Positions 8,345-17,772 are shown, counted from the first letter of the stretch. The stretch is DNA of 64,000 nt from Bombilactobacillus bombi (GCF_013607485.1 NZ_SCHP01000004.1:22218-86217), one strand, 5' to 3'. The notes: a model not told the origin generated them from the letters alone. A program made the numbers and translations.

Positions 8345-8890
8345 ATGAAGTTATTTGCGATAGTTGGTACCAACGCGGATTTTTCTTATAACCGGATTCT
8401 TTTAAAATATATTCAAAAAAAATTTGCAGAACAAGCTGATATTGAAATTTGTGAATTAACCGATTTACCTGCTTTTTGTGAAGATGATGATTTGAATAAT
8501 TATCCGCAATTAATAGAGATAGAAAAGAAAATTGCAGCAGCTGATGGTGTAATTATTAGCACACCGGAATATGATCATGCCATCCCAGCGGCTTTAAAGA
8601 GTCTTTTAGAATGGATGTCTTACAAAGTGCATCCCTTTGCAGCTAAACCAGTTATGGTAGTGGGAGCTTCATATGGTACACAGGGGGCTTCTAGAGCCCA
8701 ATTGCAATTACGGCAGATTTTAGTCTGTCCAGAAATTGATGCCTATGTTTTGCCGGGCAATGAATTTCTGTTAGGTAATACTGCTCAAGCTTTTGATAAA
8801 GCGGGTAATTTAACTGAAAAAATTGAAGAACAAAAATTAGAAAATTGTTTTCATGATTTTGTTGACTATATTCAACATTTTCACAAATAA
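8345..8890 (+). CDS. NADPH-dependent FMN reductase family protein
   Basis: A 181-residue flavodoxin-like protein, closely similar along its length to the N-terminal domain of the preceding fusion protein (both begin MKL..IVGTNA..SYNR and share STPE, PGNEFLLGN and GASRAQ/GSSRAQ segments). It probably reduces free FMN or hands electrons to the fusion partner. It starts 14 bp after the fusion gene, with SD GGGAG at 8331-8335, so the two form an operon ended by the terminator at 8965. It looks like a duplicated domain kept as a separate gene. Azoreductase or quinone-reductase activity is a possible alternative. Confidence 0.8.
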   Translation: MKLFAIVGTNADFSYNRILLKYIQKKFAEQADIEICELTDLPAFCEDDDLNNYPQLIEIEKKIAAADGVIISTPEYDHAIPAALKSLLEWMSYKVHPFAAKPVMVVGASYGTQGASRAQLQLRQILVCPEIDAYVLPGNEFLLGNTAQAFDKAGNLTEKIEEQKLENCFHDFVDYIQHFHK

Positions 8891-8964
8891 TTGCAATTCA
8901 GATATATATTAGGATTTAACTCTAATTAGAGCTTTACAATTAATTTTGTTTATTAAAATAATAG

Positions 8965-9001
8965 AAGTAGCTGGAGCAAATATTGTTCCAGCTACTTTTT
9001 T
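8965..9001 (+). terminator. Rho-independent terminator of the flavoprotein operon
   Basis: An 11-bp stem (AAGTAGCTGGA 8965-8975 with TCCAGCTACTT 8987-8997), extended by a few loop pairs, then a T-run. Confidence 0.88.
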
Positions 9002-9079
9002 GGATACTATAAGTTGTGTTTGATATCATTTATAATCGCTTATCTTGTGTTTTTCCTCTTTATTTATTCTTGCGGGTGC

Positions 9080-9109
9080 GTTAAGCTTAACATTAGAAAA
9101 AAGCTTAAG
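9080..9109. promoter_or_regulatory. Possible operator upstream of nrdD
   Basis: Two AAGCTT-centred palindromes, GTTAAGCTTAAC (9080-9091) and AAAGCTTAAG (9100-9109), 18 bp apart centre to centre, immediately before the nrdD SD. They do not resemble the NrdR box. The regulator is unknown. Confidence 0.3.
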
Positions 9110-9126
9110 GTAGGAGGAGAGTTTTG

Positions 9127-11295
9127 ATGACAAGTACTGCTCCACTAATTGATTCGCAAAAATCATTGAAAACTAAACAAGTAATTAAAACAGACGGTGA
9201 AAAAGTTCCTTTTCGCAGTTATAAAGTTTCTTTAGTGGTAGATTTTTTAACTAAAGATATAAATTTACGTCAAAGTATTAAAAATGCGATTTTTTCAAAA
9301 TTGAATAGTACCAATATGACTTTAACAAGTTCAAAAATTAGAGAAATTTTTCGTCAAGTTTTAAAAGAATTGCATCAGACCGATTTATTAGTTGAATATG
9401 ATACTTATCGCCAACAAGATGAACAGAAATGGCACCAGGCCATTGATCCTAAATATAAACTAAAGCAATTATTTCAGCATAGTGAGACGGTTGTTCACGA
9501 AAATGCTAATAAAGACAGCAATGTTTTTAGTACTCGTCGAGATTTAACTGCGGGGATGGTCGGTAAATCCATGGGCTTAACTATGATGCCTCAAACAGTG
9601 GCCAAGGCTCATTTACGTGGTGATATTCATTTTCATGATCTGGATTATTCACCGCTGACGGCGATGACAAATTGTTGCTTAATTGATTTTAAAAGTATGC
9701 TGTCTCAAGGATTTAAGATTGGAAATGCTGAAGTGGAGCCACCTAAGTCAATTCAAACTGCCACCGCGCAAATGTCGCAAATTATCGCTAATGTAGCTTC
9801 TAGTCAGTATGGAGGCTGTTCAGCTGACCGTGCCGATGAACTTCTAGCTCCGTATGCGCAACTTAATTACTCCAAACATTTAGCCGATGCTAAAAAATGG
9901 ATTGTTCCTGAAAAGCAAGAAGAATTTGCTCGTACCAAAACTAAAAAAGATATTTATGATGCAATGCAGGCTTTGGAATACGAAGTTAATACTCTCTTTT
10001 CTTCTAATGGCCAAACACCCTTTACAACGGTTGGCTTTGGATTAGGTACTAGTTGGATTGAACGGGAAATACAAAAGGCAATCTTGCGAGTCCGCATTCA
10101 GGGACTAGGAAAGCAGCATCGTACAGCTATTTTTCCCAAGTTAATTTTTACTTTAAAACGAGGCTTAAATTTATATCCCTCCGATCCCAATTATGATATC
10201 AAACAATTAGCCGTTGAATGTGCAACCAAGCGGATGTATCCCGATATTTTAATGTATGACAAGATTATTGAGCTAACGGGAAGCTTTAAAGCACCCATGG
10301 GCTGTCGCAGTTTTTTGCAGGGTTGGAAAGATGAAAATGGGCACGAAGTCAATAGTGGACGAATGAATCTTGGAGTGGTCACTATTAATCTGCCACGGAT
10401 TGCTTTAGAATCTCAAGGTAATCAGGAAGTATTTTGGGAAATTTTGGAGGATCGCCTCCAATTAACGAAAAAAGCCCTGCTATTTCGAATTGAACGCTGC
10501 AAACAGGCCAAACCACAAAACGCTCCCATTCTTTATCAAAATGGAGCTTTTGGTAAACGCTTAGCCGAAGATGAATCCGTTGATGAGTTATTTAAAAATA
10601 GCCGTGCAACAATTTCTTTAGGTTATATTGGCTTGTATGAAGTAGGGACTCGATTCTATGGACCTAACTGGGAGCATAATCAAGCGGCCCATGATTTTAC
10701 AGTGGCCATTGTGAAGTATTTACATGATCACTGTCTGTCTTGGGAACAAGAATACGGTTATCATTTCAGTGTTTATTCCACGCCAGCTGAATCATTGACT
10801 GATACTTTTTGTGAAGATGATATTGCTAAATTTGGTCGTATTAAAGATATTACAGCTAAAGAATATTATACTAATAGCTTTCATTATGATGTGCGTAAGA
10901 ATCCGACTCCTTTTGAAAAATTAGCCTTTGAAGAAGATTATCCTAAATATGCTTCAGGTGGCTTTATTCATTATTGTGAGTATCCTAATTTGAAGCAAAA
11001 TCCAGCGGCTTTGGATGCTGTGTGGACATGGGCTTATGATCACGTTGGTTATTTGGGAACAAATGCCTCAATTGATCATTGCTATGAATGCGGCTTTGAT
11101 GGTGATTTTAAGGCCACAGCGCGCGGATTTGAATGCCCACAATGCAAAAATCGCAATCCAAAGACTTGTGATGTGGTTAAAAGGACTTGCGGTTATTTGG
11201 GCAATCCGATGATTCGGCCTATGGTTCACGGGCGTCATCAAGAAATAGCTTCGCGAGTAAAAAATATGCGTTTAGGTGATTTAAATCATGAATAA
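9127..11295 (+). CDS. nrdD: Anaerobic ribonucleoside-triphosphate reductase
   Basis: The oxygen-sensitive class III ribonucleotide reductase, which makes dNTPs from NTPs using a glycyl radical. It has 722 residues. An ATP-cone regulatory domain lies at about residues 15-105, followed by the catalytic barrel. The C-terminus has a zinc-binding set of four Cys (CYEC and CPQC, about 655-680) and the radical loop RTCGYLG, with the radical Gly at about residue 689. The preferred start is ATG 9127, 6 nt after the SD TAGGAGGAGA; an upstream in-frame TTG at 9124 is possible but worse spaced. It overlaps nrdG by 8 nt. Its presence shows that the cell makes DNA precursors without oxygen. Confidence 0.96.
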   Translation: MTSTAPLIDSQKSLKTKQVIKTDGEKVPFRSYKVSLVVDFLTKDINLRQSIKNAIFSKLNSTNMTLTSSKIREIFRQVLKELHQTDLLVEYDTYRQQDEQKWHQAIDPKYKLKQLFQHSETVVHENANKDSNVFSTRRDLTAGMVGKSMGLTMMPQTVAKAHLRGDIHFHDLDYSPLTAMTNCCLIDFKSMLSQGFKIGNAEVEPPKSIQTATAQMSQIIANVASSQYGGCSADRADELLAPYAQLNYSKHLADAKKWIVPEKQEEFARTKTKKDIYDAMQALEYEVNTLFSSNGQTPFTTVGFGLGTSWIEREIQKAILRVRIQGLGKQHRTAIFPKLIFTLKRGLNLYPSDPNYDIKQLAVECATKRMYPDILMYDKIIELTGSFKAPMGCRSFLQGWKDENGHEVNSGRMNLGVVTINLPRIALESQGNQEVFWEILEDRLQLTKKALLFRIERCKQAKPQNAPILYQNGAFGKRLAEDESVDELFKNSRATISLGYIGLYEVGTRFYGPNWEHNQAAHDFTVAIVKYLHDHCLSWEQEYGYHFSVYSTPAESLTDTFCEDDIAKFGRIKDITAKEYYTNSFHYDVRKNPTPFEKLAFEEDYPKYASGGFIHYCEYPNLKQNPAALDAVWTWAYDHVGYLGTNASIDHCYECGFDGDFKATARGFECPQCKNRNPKTCDVVKRTCGYLGNPMIRPMVHGRHQEIASRVKNMRLGDLNHE

Positions 11296-11875
11296 ACCTC
11301 ACAGAGTCTTACTTCCCAAAAATCCGCAGCCCCAAGAATGGTTGGCCCAAGATCATAGTTTGCAATATATTGCAGATTACAAACCGTTTAATATGGTGGA
11401 CGGCGAAGGAGTCCGTTGTAGTCTATATGTTTCGGGATGTTTGTTTAATTGTCCGGGATGTTACAATCGGGCTGCGCAAAATTTTCATTATGGGCGACCT
11501 TATAGTCAAGAACTAGAAGATCAGATTATTAAAGATTTGTCACAAAGTTATGTTCAAGGTTTGACTTTATTAGGCGGGGAGCCATTTTTAAATACGCAAG
11601 TTTGCTTACAGCTTGTACATCGAGTACGCCAAGAATTTGGCCATGCTAAAGATATTTGGTCTTGGAGCGGCTACACTTTTGAAGAATTAATGCAGGAATC
11701 TTATGATAAATTAAAATTATTAAGTTATTTAGATATTTTAGTTGATGGTCGATTTTTGGAAGCCCAAAAGGACCTAACGCTTCAGTTTCGCGGCAGTGCA
11801 AATCAAAGAATTATCGATGTGCGTAAATCTTTATCCCAAAATAAAGTAGTCATTTGGGATAAGTTGCTGAAGTAG
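11288..11875 (+). CDS. nrdG: Anaerobic ribonucleotide reductase activating enzyme (radical SAM)
   Basis: A 195-residue radical SAM protein that uses a 4Fe-4S cluster and S-adenosylmethionine to place the glycyl radical on NrdD. The cluster motif CxxxCxxC is seen as CLFNCPGC at about residues 51-58, and LLGGEPF is the SAM-binding GGE motif. Length and order fit NrdG. It overlaps nrdD by 8 nt and ends 18 bp before sufC, so the Fe-S assembly genes are probably on the same transcript. Confidence 0.95.
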   Translation: MNKPHRVLLPKNPQPQEWLAQDHSLQYIADYKPFNMVDGEGVRCSLYVSGCLFNCPGCYNRAAQNFHYGRPYSQELEDQIIKDLSQSYVQGLTLLGGEPFLNTQVCLQLVHRVRQEFGHAKDIWSWSGYTFEELMQESYDKLKLLSYLDILVDGRFLEAQKDLTLQFRGSANQRIIDVRKSLSQNKVVIWDKLLK

Positions 11876-11893
11876 AGCGCAGGAGAAAAAATA

Positions 11894-12646
11894 TTGGCAA
11901 GTTTACAAATTCAAAACTTACAAGTAGCAGTCAATGATACTTTAATTTTAAAGGGTGTTAATTTAGAGATTAAAGCCGGAGAAATTCATGCTTTAATGGG
12001 ACCAAATGGCACTGGAAAATCAACTTTATCAGAAGTAATTATGGGCAATCCACGTTATCAGATTATCGGTGGCAATATTTTGTTTAATGGCCAAGATTTG
12101 ACTCAAATGACAGTTGATGAGCGGGCCCGCTCGGGATTGTTTTTAGCTATGCAGTATCCCCCGGAAGTTCCCGGGATATCTAACGCTGATTTTATTCATT
12201 CTGCTTTAAATGCGCGTGCACAAGAAAAAGCGGTGGCCGTTCTACCATTTTTGCAGGACTTACAACAGCAAATGCAATTTTTAAGTATTCCGGAGGCTTA
12301 CGCAGAACGAGGACTAAATGCGGATTTTTCGGGCGGCGAAAAAAAGCGCAATGAAATTTTACAAATGTTAATGTTGCAGCCGCAACTTGCTATTTTAGAC
12401 GAAATCGATTCCGGATTAGATATTGACGCTTTACAAGTTGTGGCTAAGGGTATTAATGCAATGCGCAGTTGCCAGTTTAGTTGTTTAATGGTCACTCATT
12501 ATCAACGCTTATTGAATTATGTAGTGCCAGATGTTGTGCATATCATGATAGACGGAAAAATTGTGAAAACTGGCGGTTTTCAATTGGCTCAAGAATTAGA
12601 ACAGACCGGATATGAGCATTTGCTCAAGGAATCAAATCATGAATGA
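11894..12646 (+). CDS. sufC: Fe-S cluster assembly ATPase SufC
   Basis: A 250-residue ABC-type ATPase of the SufBCD scaffold that builds Fe-S clusters in the cytosol. Walker A is GPNGTGKST, the signature is FSGGEKKR (the EKKR variant typical of SufC) and Walker B is LAILDEIDSGLD. The start is TTG at 11894 after AGGAGA. It is the first gene of a sufCDSUB cluster, and sufD begins inside its last codons. Confidence 0.95.
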   Translation: MASLQIQNLQVAVNDTLILKGVNLEIKAGEIHALMGPNGTGKSTLSEVIMGNPRYQIIGGNILFNGQDLTQMTVDERARSGLFLAMQYPPEVPGISNADFIHSALNARAQEKAVAVLPFLQDLQQQMQFLSIPEAYAERGLNADFSGGEKKRNEILQMLMLQPQLAILDEIDSGLDIDALQVVAKGINAMRSCQFSCLMVTHYQRLLNYVVPDVVHIMIDGKIVKTGGFQLAQELEQTGYEHLLKESNHE

Positions 12647-13754
12647 ATTACAGACATTAACGCAAAAATTAGTAGCGAACGCCTCTTGGCCGCAATATTT
12701 GGGCCTTCATTATCAACCAAAAATTTTTGAATTGCCAGCTTTAACGCAGACTAGTTGGCACTGGCAGGCTAGTAAGGCAACTTTAGCTCAAATTCAGCAG
12801 GCCGGAGGCCGCATTCAACGCTTAAATGAGCAGACAAATTGTGACTTATTGATGAATCTGGTGATTAATAACAGTCAGAATCGGTTCTTGGTAGAACACT
12901 TTCAACATTCTTTGATGGGATTAGAAATTTTTATACCAGATAATGTGACTATTACAGCACCCTTAAAATTGTTTGTTACTATTGAAGAATCAATTAATAG
13001 TACCCTAACATTATTGTTGCATGTGGGACAAAATAGTCAGCTATCTTTACAGATACAATGCAGTTATGGATCCCGGGTGCAACATGTTAGTGTGGTAGTT
13101 GCTGGTGAAATTGCTAATAATAGTCATATAAGATTGACCAATGTTTGGCAAAGTCTTCAAACTCTAAATTTGTCTTTTATAGGGAATTTAACCGCTAGTG
13201 CCGACAGCCAGTGTGCTTGGACACTTATTCCCCACAATCGTGGGCAAATGTTAGGACAAGCAGATATTGATTTAAAAGCAGCTGGCAGTCAAGCTGAGCT
13301 GAACGTTTTGCGTATTGCGGGAAAAGATACTACTGTAAATTTACAGGGGTGTATCAACCATCAGGCACCCCATACCACTAGTCATATTAATATGCGTGGC
13401 GTTTTAATGGATAATTCCCAAATTAATTTTACAAGTATCGGTAAAATTGCTCATGGCGCTCATGGCGCTAATGTTACCCAAGAAAGCCGATTGATGACTC
13501 TTGGCAAACAAGCTCTGGGCAGTGTTAATCCACTTTTATTAATTGATGAAAATGATGTCCAGGCGGGGCACGCTGCTAGTGTGGGGCGCTATAATGAAGA
13601 ACAATTATATTACTTATTGAGCCGTGGTCTAACGATGGCGCAAGCACAGCAAATTTTAGTTTTAAATTTTATTAATCCAATTTTTAAGGATATAGATCGA
13701 TCGCTCCAGCAGGAAGTTTTACAATATTTTATTCAAGCAAGTACTGAGGTCTAA
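12639..13754 (+). CDS. sufD: Fe-S cluster assembly protein SufD
   Basis: A 371-residue beta-helix scaffold protein that pairs with SufB. The C-terminal SufB/SufD pattern is visible (VTQESRLMTLG, GHAASVGRYNEEQLYYLLSRGL). The ATG at 12639 overlaps the sufC stop by 8 nt and has SD AAGGA at 12626-12630; the in-frame extension upstream lies inside sufC and is not needed. It is more divergent than SufB, as is usual for SufD. Confidence 0.92.
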   Translation: MNELQTLTQKLVANASWPQYLGLHYQPKIFELPALTQTSWHWQASKATLAQIQQAGGRIQRLNEQTNCDLLMNLVINNSQNRFLVEHFQHSLMGLEIFIPDNVTITAPLKLFVTIEESINSTLTLLLHVGQNSQLSLQIQCSYGSRVQHVSVVVAGEIANNSHIRLTNVWQSLQTLNLSFIGNLTASADSQCAWTLIPHNRGQMLGQADIDLKAAGSQAELNVLRIAGKDTTVNLQGCINHQAPHTTSHINMRGVLMDNSQINFTSIGKIAHGAHGANVTQESRLMTLGKQALGSVNPLLLIDENDVQAGHAASVGRYNEEQLYYLLSRGLTMAQAQQILVLNFINPIFKDIDRSLQQEVLQYFIQASTEV

Positions 13755-13757
13755 AAA

Positions 13758-14933
13758 GTGACAAATTATGGTAGTACAGCCTATTTAGATAATGCCGCGA
13801 CAAGTCCGACGCCACCAGAAGTTATTAAAGCTCTTGAACAATATTATGAACAGCAAAAAGTCAATGTACATCGGGGAATGTATCAGCTAAGTGCCCAAGT
13901 AACGCAACAATATGAATCTGTCCGTGTACAAGTCGCTCATTTTATCAAGGCAGCCTCGGAGCAAGAAATTATTTTTACAGCGGGGGCAACCGCTGCTTTA
14001 AATTTAGTTGCTTTTGGCTATGGGCTGTCACACTTACAGGCTGGTGATGAAATTCTAGTTAGTGTTCTTGAACATCATTCAAATTTGGTTCCTTGGCAGC
14101 AATTAGCCCGTTTAACCGGTGCTAAGTTGCGTTTTATTGGTATTAATGTTGCTGGAAACTTAGACCAAGCCCAATTGTTCAGTTTATTAAATTCGCATAC
14201 AAAAATTGTAAGTTTAACCTTATTGTCGAATGTTTTAGGTAATTATCTTGAGATCGCCAAAATTGCTCCACGTGTTCATGCTGTGGGGGCTATTTTAGTA
14301 GTTGATGCAGCTCAAGCAGTTGCGCATTTGCCAATTGCTGTTCAACAATTACAAGCAGATTTTCTAGCTTTTTCAGGTCATAAAATGTTTGGCCCCACAG
14401 GCGTTGGGGTGCTTTATGGCCGAGCAGCATTATTACGGCAAATGCAGCCTACTAGTTTTGGCGGTGAAATGATTGAACAAGTAAATTATCAAGGAGCGAC
14501 TTTTTTGCCGGCACCGCAAAAATTTGAGGCGGGAACACCTAATATTGCAGGAGTTTTAGGCTTGGGAGCGGCAATTAGTTATTTAGAGCAAATTGGGTTT
14601 GCCAAAATTAAACAACAAGAGCAGCTATTGATGCAGCAATTGCTAACAGGCTTGCTAGAAATTGGTGGTATTCAGGTTTATGGATCTCAAAGGCCTGAGG
14701 ATCATATTGGTGTTGTCAGTTTTAATCTGGATACCATTCATGCCCATGATGTTGCGACAATTCTTGATACTTTTGGAGTAGCAGTTCGAGCGGGTCATCA
14801 ATGTGCTCAGCCCTTAATGCGGACTTTAGGTGTGGAAAGTGTAGTGCGCGCTAGTCTTGCTTTTACGAATCAAAAACAAGACATTCAACGTTTATTACAA
14901 GCGATTCTGGCAGTAAAGGAGATTTTATCATGA
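13758..14933 (+). CDS. sufS: Cysteine desulfurase SufS
   Basis: A 391-residue PLP enzyme that takes sulfur from cysteine for Fe-S clusters, working with SufU. The PLP lysine is in SGHKMFGPTG (about residue 211). The catalytic Cys is in RAGHQCAQPLM (about 353), a SufS-type loop. ASPTPP/DNAATSP at the N-terminus and AGATAALN for cofactor binding are present. The start is GTG at 13758, only 3 bp after the sufD stop. The stop overlaps the sufU ATG (ATGA at 14930). Confidence 0.95.
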   Translation: MTNYGSTAYLDNAATSPTPPEVIKALEQYYEQQKVNVHRGMYQLSAQVTQQYESVRVQVAHFIKAASEQEIIFTAGATAALNLVAFGYGLSHLQAGDEILVSVLEHHSNLVPWQQLARLTGAKLRFIGINVAGNLDQAQLFSLLNSHTKIVSLTLLSNVLGNYLEIAKIAPRVHAVGAILVVDAAQAVAHLPIAVQQLQADFLAFSGHKMFGPTGVGVLYGRAALLRQMQPTSFGGEMIEQVNYQGATFLPAPQKFEAGTPNIAGVLGLGAAISYLEQIGFAKIKQQEQLLMQQLLTGLLEIGGIQVYGSQRPEDHIGVVSFNLDTIHAHDVATILDTFGVAVRAGHQCAQPLMRTLGVESVVRASLAFTNQKQDIQRLLQAILAVKEILS

Positions 14934-15367
14934 TAGATGTACGCCAGTTATATCAACGAATTATTTTAGAGCATGCGCATCACCCCCATCATTTTGGTAT
15001 ACTTGATGACTATAATTACCAGCAAGTTTTACATAATCCTGATTGTGGCGATACGATTGTTGTATTTGCACAGATTAATGATCAGATCTTGCAGCAAGTG
15101 AGTTTTAAAGGGGAAGGCTGTATCATCAGTCAGGCATCTGCCAGTATGATGACTGATATTGTGATTGCGCAAGATTTAGCTGCTATTCACCAGTCTATTA
15201 GTGATTTTCAACAATTAATTATGGGGAAATTGTCAGCTTCCAAGAAATTAGGGGATGCTATAGTTTTTAGTAACTTGCAGCAATTTCCGACGCGTGTCCG
15301 CTGTGCTGCTTTAGCTTGGCATGCACTGCAGGCAATTATTGAGGAGGCCCAACATGGAAAAGTCTGA
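14930..15367 (+). CDS. sufU: Sulfur-transfer protein SufU
   Basis: A 145-residue IscU-fold, zinc-dependent sulfur acceptor for SufS. The three ligand/acceptor Cys motifs are present: PDCGD (about 42), GEGCIIS (about 64) and RVRCAAL (about 125). The overlap with sufS is 4 nt. Its 3' end overlaps sufB by 14 nt. The SufU insertion region distinguishes it from the IscU scaffold. Confidence 0.93.
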   Translation: MIDVRQLYQRIILEHAHHPHHFGILDDYNYQQVLHNPDCGDTIVVFAQINDQILQQVSFKGEGCIISQASASMMTDIVIAQDLAAIHQSISDFQQLIMGKLSASKKLGDAIVFSNLQQFPTRVRCAALAWHALQAIIEEAQHGKV

Positions 15368-16757
15368 AATACCCGCAGTTAGAAATAATAATGAACGTGG
15401 CACTAGTGATAATTTTCAGCCACTTTTTTCGACAGGTGTTGGTATTAATGAAGCGACCATTAAACAAATCTCTCAAGCTAAACATGAACCTGCGTGGATG
15501 CTGGGATTGCGTCTGAAAGCTTATCAAATTTATTTGCAAAAGCCTTTGCCTAGTTATGGACCAAATTTATCTAATATTGATTTGGATCATATTAAATATT
15601 TTCAAAGAGCTACTGACCATGTGGCACGTAAATGGGATGAAGTGCCAGCCACTATTAAGCAAACCTTTGAACGGCTTGGAGTTCCTGAGGCTGAGCGGCA
15701 ATATTTGGCCGGTTCTGCTGCACAATATGAATCTGAAGCTGTTTATCGTAATTTAAAACATGATTTAGAAGCACAAGGCATTATTTTTATGGACACGGAT
15801 ACTGCTCTCCAAAATCATTCAGAGCTAGTACGGCAATACTTTGGTAAGTTGGTTTCAGCTGATGATAATAAATTTGCTGCCTTAAATACGGCAGTTTGGT
15901 CAGGTGGGACTTTTTTATATGTGCCCAAAAATGTGCATGCTGATGTCCCAATTCAAAGTTATTTTCGTATTAATGCTGGGCGGACGGGGCAATTTGAGCG
16001 CACCTTAATTATTGTTGATGAAGGTGGCAGTGTTAACTATGTAGAAGGCTGTACGGCGCCTAATTATTCTGAGGATAGTTTGCATGCAGCGGTGGTTGAA
16101 GTTTTTGTTAAAAAGGGGGGCTATTGCCGCTATACAACTATTCAAAATTGGTCAACTAACGTTTATAGTCTAGAAACTAAACGGGCTCAAGCCCAAGCTC
16201 ATAGTACAATGGAATGGGTTGATGGTAATTTAGGCTCAAAGGTTACTATGAAATATCCTAGTATTTATTTGGCTGGGGAAGGCTCTAGCGGGTCCATGTT
16301 GTCCATTGCTGCTGCTGGAGAAAATATGCATCAAGATACTGGAGCCAAGATGATTCATCTAGCACCGCAAACGCGTAGTTCAATTGTTTCCAAATCTATT
16401 TGTCATGACGGGGGTCGTGCTGATTATCGCGGTTTAATTAAATATGCTTCCACAGCTGCCCAAGCTCAAGCGCATGTTGAGTGTGATACCATTTTAATGG
16501 ATAATAAAAGTTCCAGTGATACTTTCCCAGTAAATGAAATTGCTACTAGTGATGGAACAATTGAACACGAAGCCCGAGTATCGAAAGTTTCAGAAGAGCA
16601 GTTGTATTATCTGCAAAGTCGTGGAATTGATGAAGCAACCGCTACTCAATTAATTGTTATGGGATTTTTGGAGCCTTTTACTAAGCAATTACCAATGGAA
16701 TATGCGGTTGAATTAAATCGCCTTATTCAATTTCAAATGGAAGGTAGTATTGGTTAG
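15354..16757 (+). CDS. sufB: Fe-S cluster scaffold protein SufB
   Basis: A 467-residue core of the SufBCD complex on which clusters form. Family blocks are strong: YLAGSAAQYESEAVYRNL-type N-terminal region, YVEGCTAPNYSEDSLHAAVVE, the SSIVSKSICHDGGRADYRG block with the conserved Cys, and a C-terminal VSEEQLYYLQSRG. The ATG at 15354 has GGAGG at 15343-15347; the longer in-frame extension to 15321 lies inside sufU and is not needed. It is the last gene of the cluster. Confidence 0.95.
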   Translation: MEKSEIPAVRNNNERGTSDNFQPLFSTGVGINEATIKQISQAKHEPAWMLGLRLKAYQIYLQKPLPSYGPNLSNIDLDHIKYFQRATDHVARKWDEVPATIKQTFERLGVPEAERQYLAGSAAQYESEAVYRNLKHDLEAQGIIFMDTDTALQNHSELVRQYFGKLVSADDNKFAALNTAVWSGGTFLYVPKNVHADVPIQSYFRINAGRTGQFERTLIIVDEGGSVNYVEGCTAPNYSEDSLHAAVVEVFVKKGGYCRYTTIQNWSTNVYSLETKRAQAQAHSTMEWVDGNLGSKVTMKYPSIYLAGEGSSGSMLSIAAAGENMHQDTGAKMIHLAPQTRSSIVSKSICHDGGRADYRGLIKYASTAAQAQAHVECDTILMDNKSSSDTFPVNEIATSDGTIEHEARVSKVSEEQLYYLQSRGIDEATATQLIVMGFLEPFTKQLPMEYAVELNRLIQFQMEGSIG

Positions 16758-16902
16758 CAATAGATATTTAATAGTAGAAAATGGAAAAGTATATTAAATT
16801 TGGAACTTACTTTTACATTAAATAATAAGATTGAGATATAACGATTTTTAATTATTGTAATACTTTTTGTTATATGCTGAATTTGAAAGTGAGATAAAAA
16901 TC

Positions 16903-17688
16903 ATGTATCAGGATCTTCAAGGCAAAGTTGCTGTGATTACTGGAAGTTCACGAGGAATTGGTCGCTCAATTGCAGAACGTCTTGCTAAAGAAGGTATGCA
17001 AGTAGTTGTTAATTATCATTCCAATAGTGAAGAAGCCCAAGAAGTGATTAATTATATTCAAGACCAGGGAGGTCAAGCTATTGCCCAACAGGGCGATGTT
17101 TCGCTAGAAGATGACGTCCAATCCCTGTTACGGACAGCTTTGCATGAATTTGGGCGTTTAGACTTGTGGGTTAATAATGCTGGCGTTGAAAATTATCAAC
17201 CTACTGAAAGAATGTCATTAAATGAATGGCAAAAAGTCATTGATATTAATCTTAATGGACTCTTTTTGGGTTCAATGGCTGCCATTCGGCACTTTCTCAA
17301 AAATAATCAGTATGGCAATGTCATTAATATTTCTTCAGTACATGAACGGATTCCCTGGCCTGGATTTACAAATTATGCCGTTTCTAAAAGTGGTGCAAAG
17401 ATGTTTACCAAAACAATTGCCTTAGAATATTCTAAAAGAAAGATTAGGGTTAATGCCATTGCCCCTGGTGCAATTGATACCCCGATTAATGCGGAAAAGT
17501 TAGCGGATGCTACTAGTCAACAAGAGACTATTGATTTAATTCCAATGGCTCGTATCGGCAAAACACAGGAAGTAGCGGCCGCTGCTGCATGGCTCGCATC
17601 CCAAGAATCTAGCTATGTCACAGGAGAAACGATTTTTGTTGATGGGGGAATGACTTTATATCCTTCATTTGCTGAAGGTAAGGGATAA
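16903..17688 (+). CDS. gdh: Glucose 1-dehydrogenase-like short-chain dehydrogenase
   Basis: A 261-residue classical SDR, the same length as Bacillus glucose 1-dehydrogenase and similar from end to end, including the start MYQDLQGKV and the C-terminal MTLYPSFAEGKG. The nucleotide site is TGSSRGIG, the NNAG motif is at about 88, and the catalytic Ser-Tyr-Lys lies in ISSVHE and YAVSK. By family it oxidises beta-D-glucose to gluconolactone with NAD(P)+. Substrate assignment within SDRs is always provisional. The ATG at 16903 gives the family N-terminus; the SD is weak (AAAGTGAG). Monocistronic, with a terminator at 17737. Confidence 0.82.
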   Translation: MYQDLQGKVAVITGSSRGIGRSIAERLAKEGMQVVVNYHSNSEEAQEVINYIQDQGGQAIAQQGDVSLEDDVQSLLRTALHEFGRLDLWVNNAGVENYQPTERMSLNEWQKVIDINLNGLFLGSMAAIRHFLKNNQYGNVINISSVHERIPWPGFTNYAVSKSGAKMFTKTIALEYSKRKIRVNAIAPGAIDTPINAEKLADATSQQETIDLIPMARIGKTQEVAAAAAWLASQESSYVTGETIFVDGGMTLYPSFAEGKG

Positions 17689-17736
17689 TAACGAGCATTT
17701 TTAATTAAGTAAATTTGAATTTTATTATTTATATGA

Positions 17737-17772
17737 GAACTGAGGCGATATTTAGCGTCTTGATTCTTTTTT
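17737..17772 (+). terminator. Rho-independent terminator after gdh
   Basis: An 11-bp stem with several G-U pairs and one mismatch (GAACTGAGGCG 17737-17747 with CGTCTTGATTC 17756-17766) followed by TTTTTT. Confidence 0.6.
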
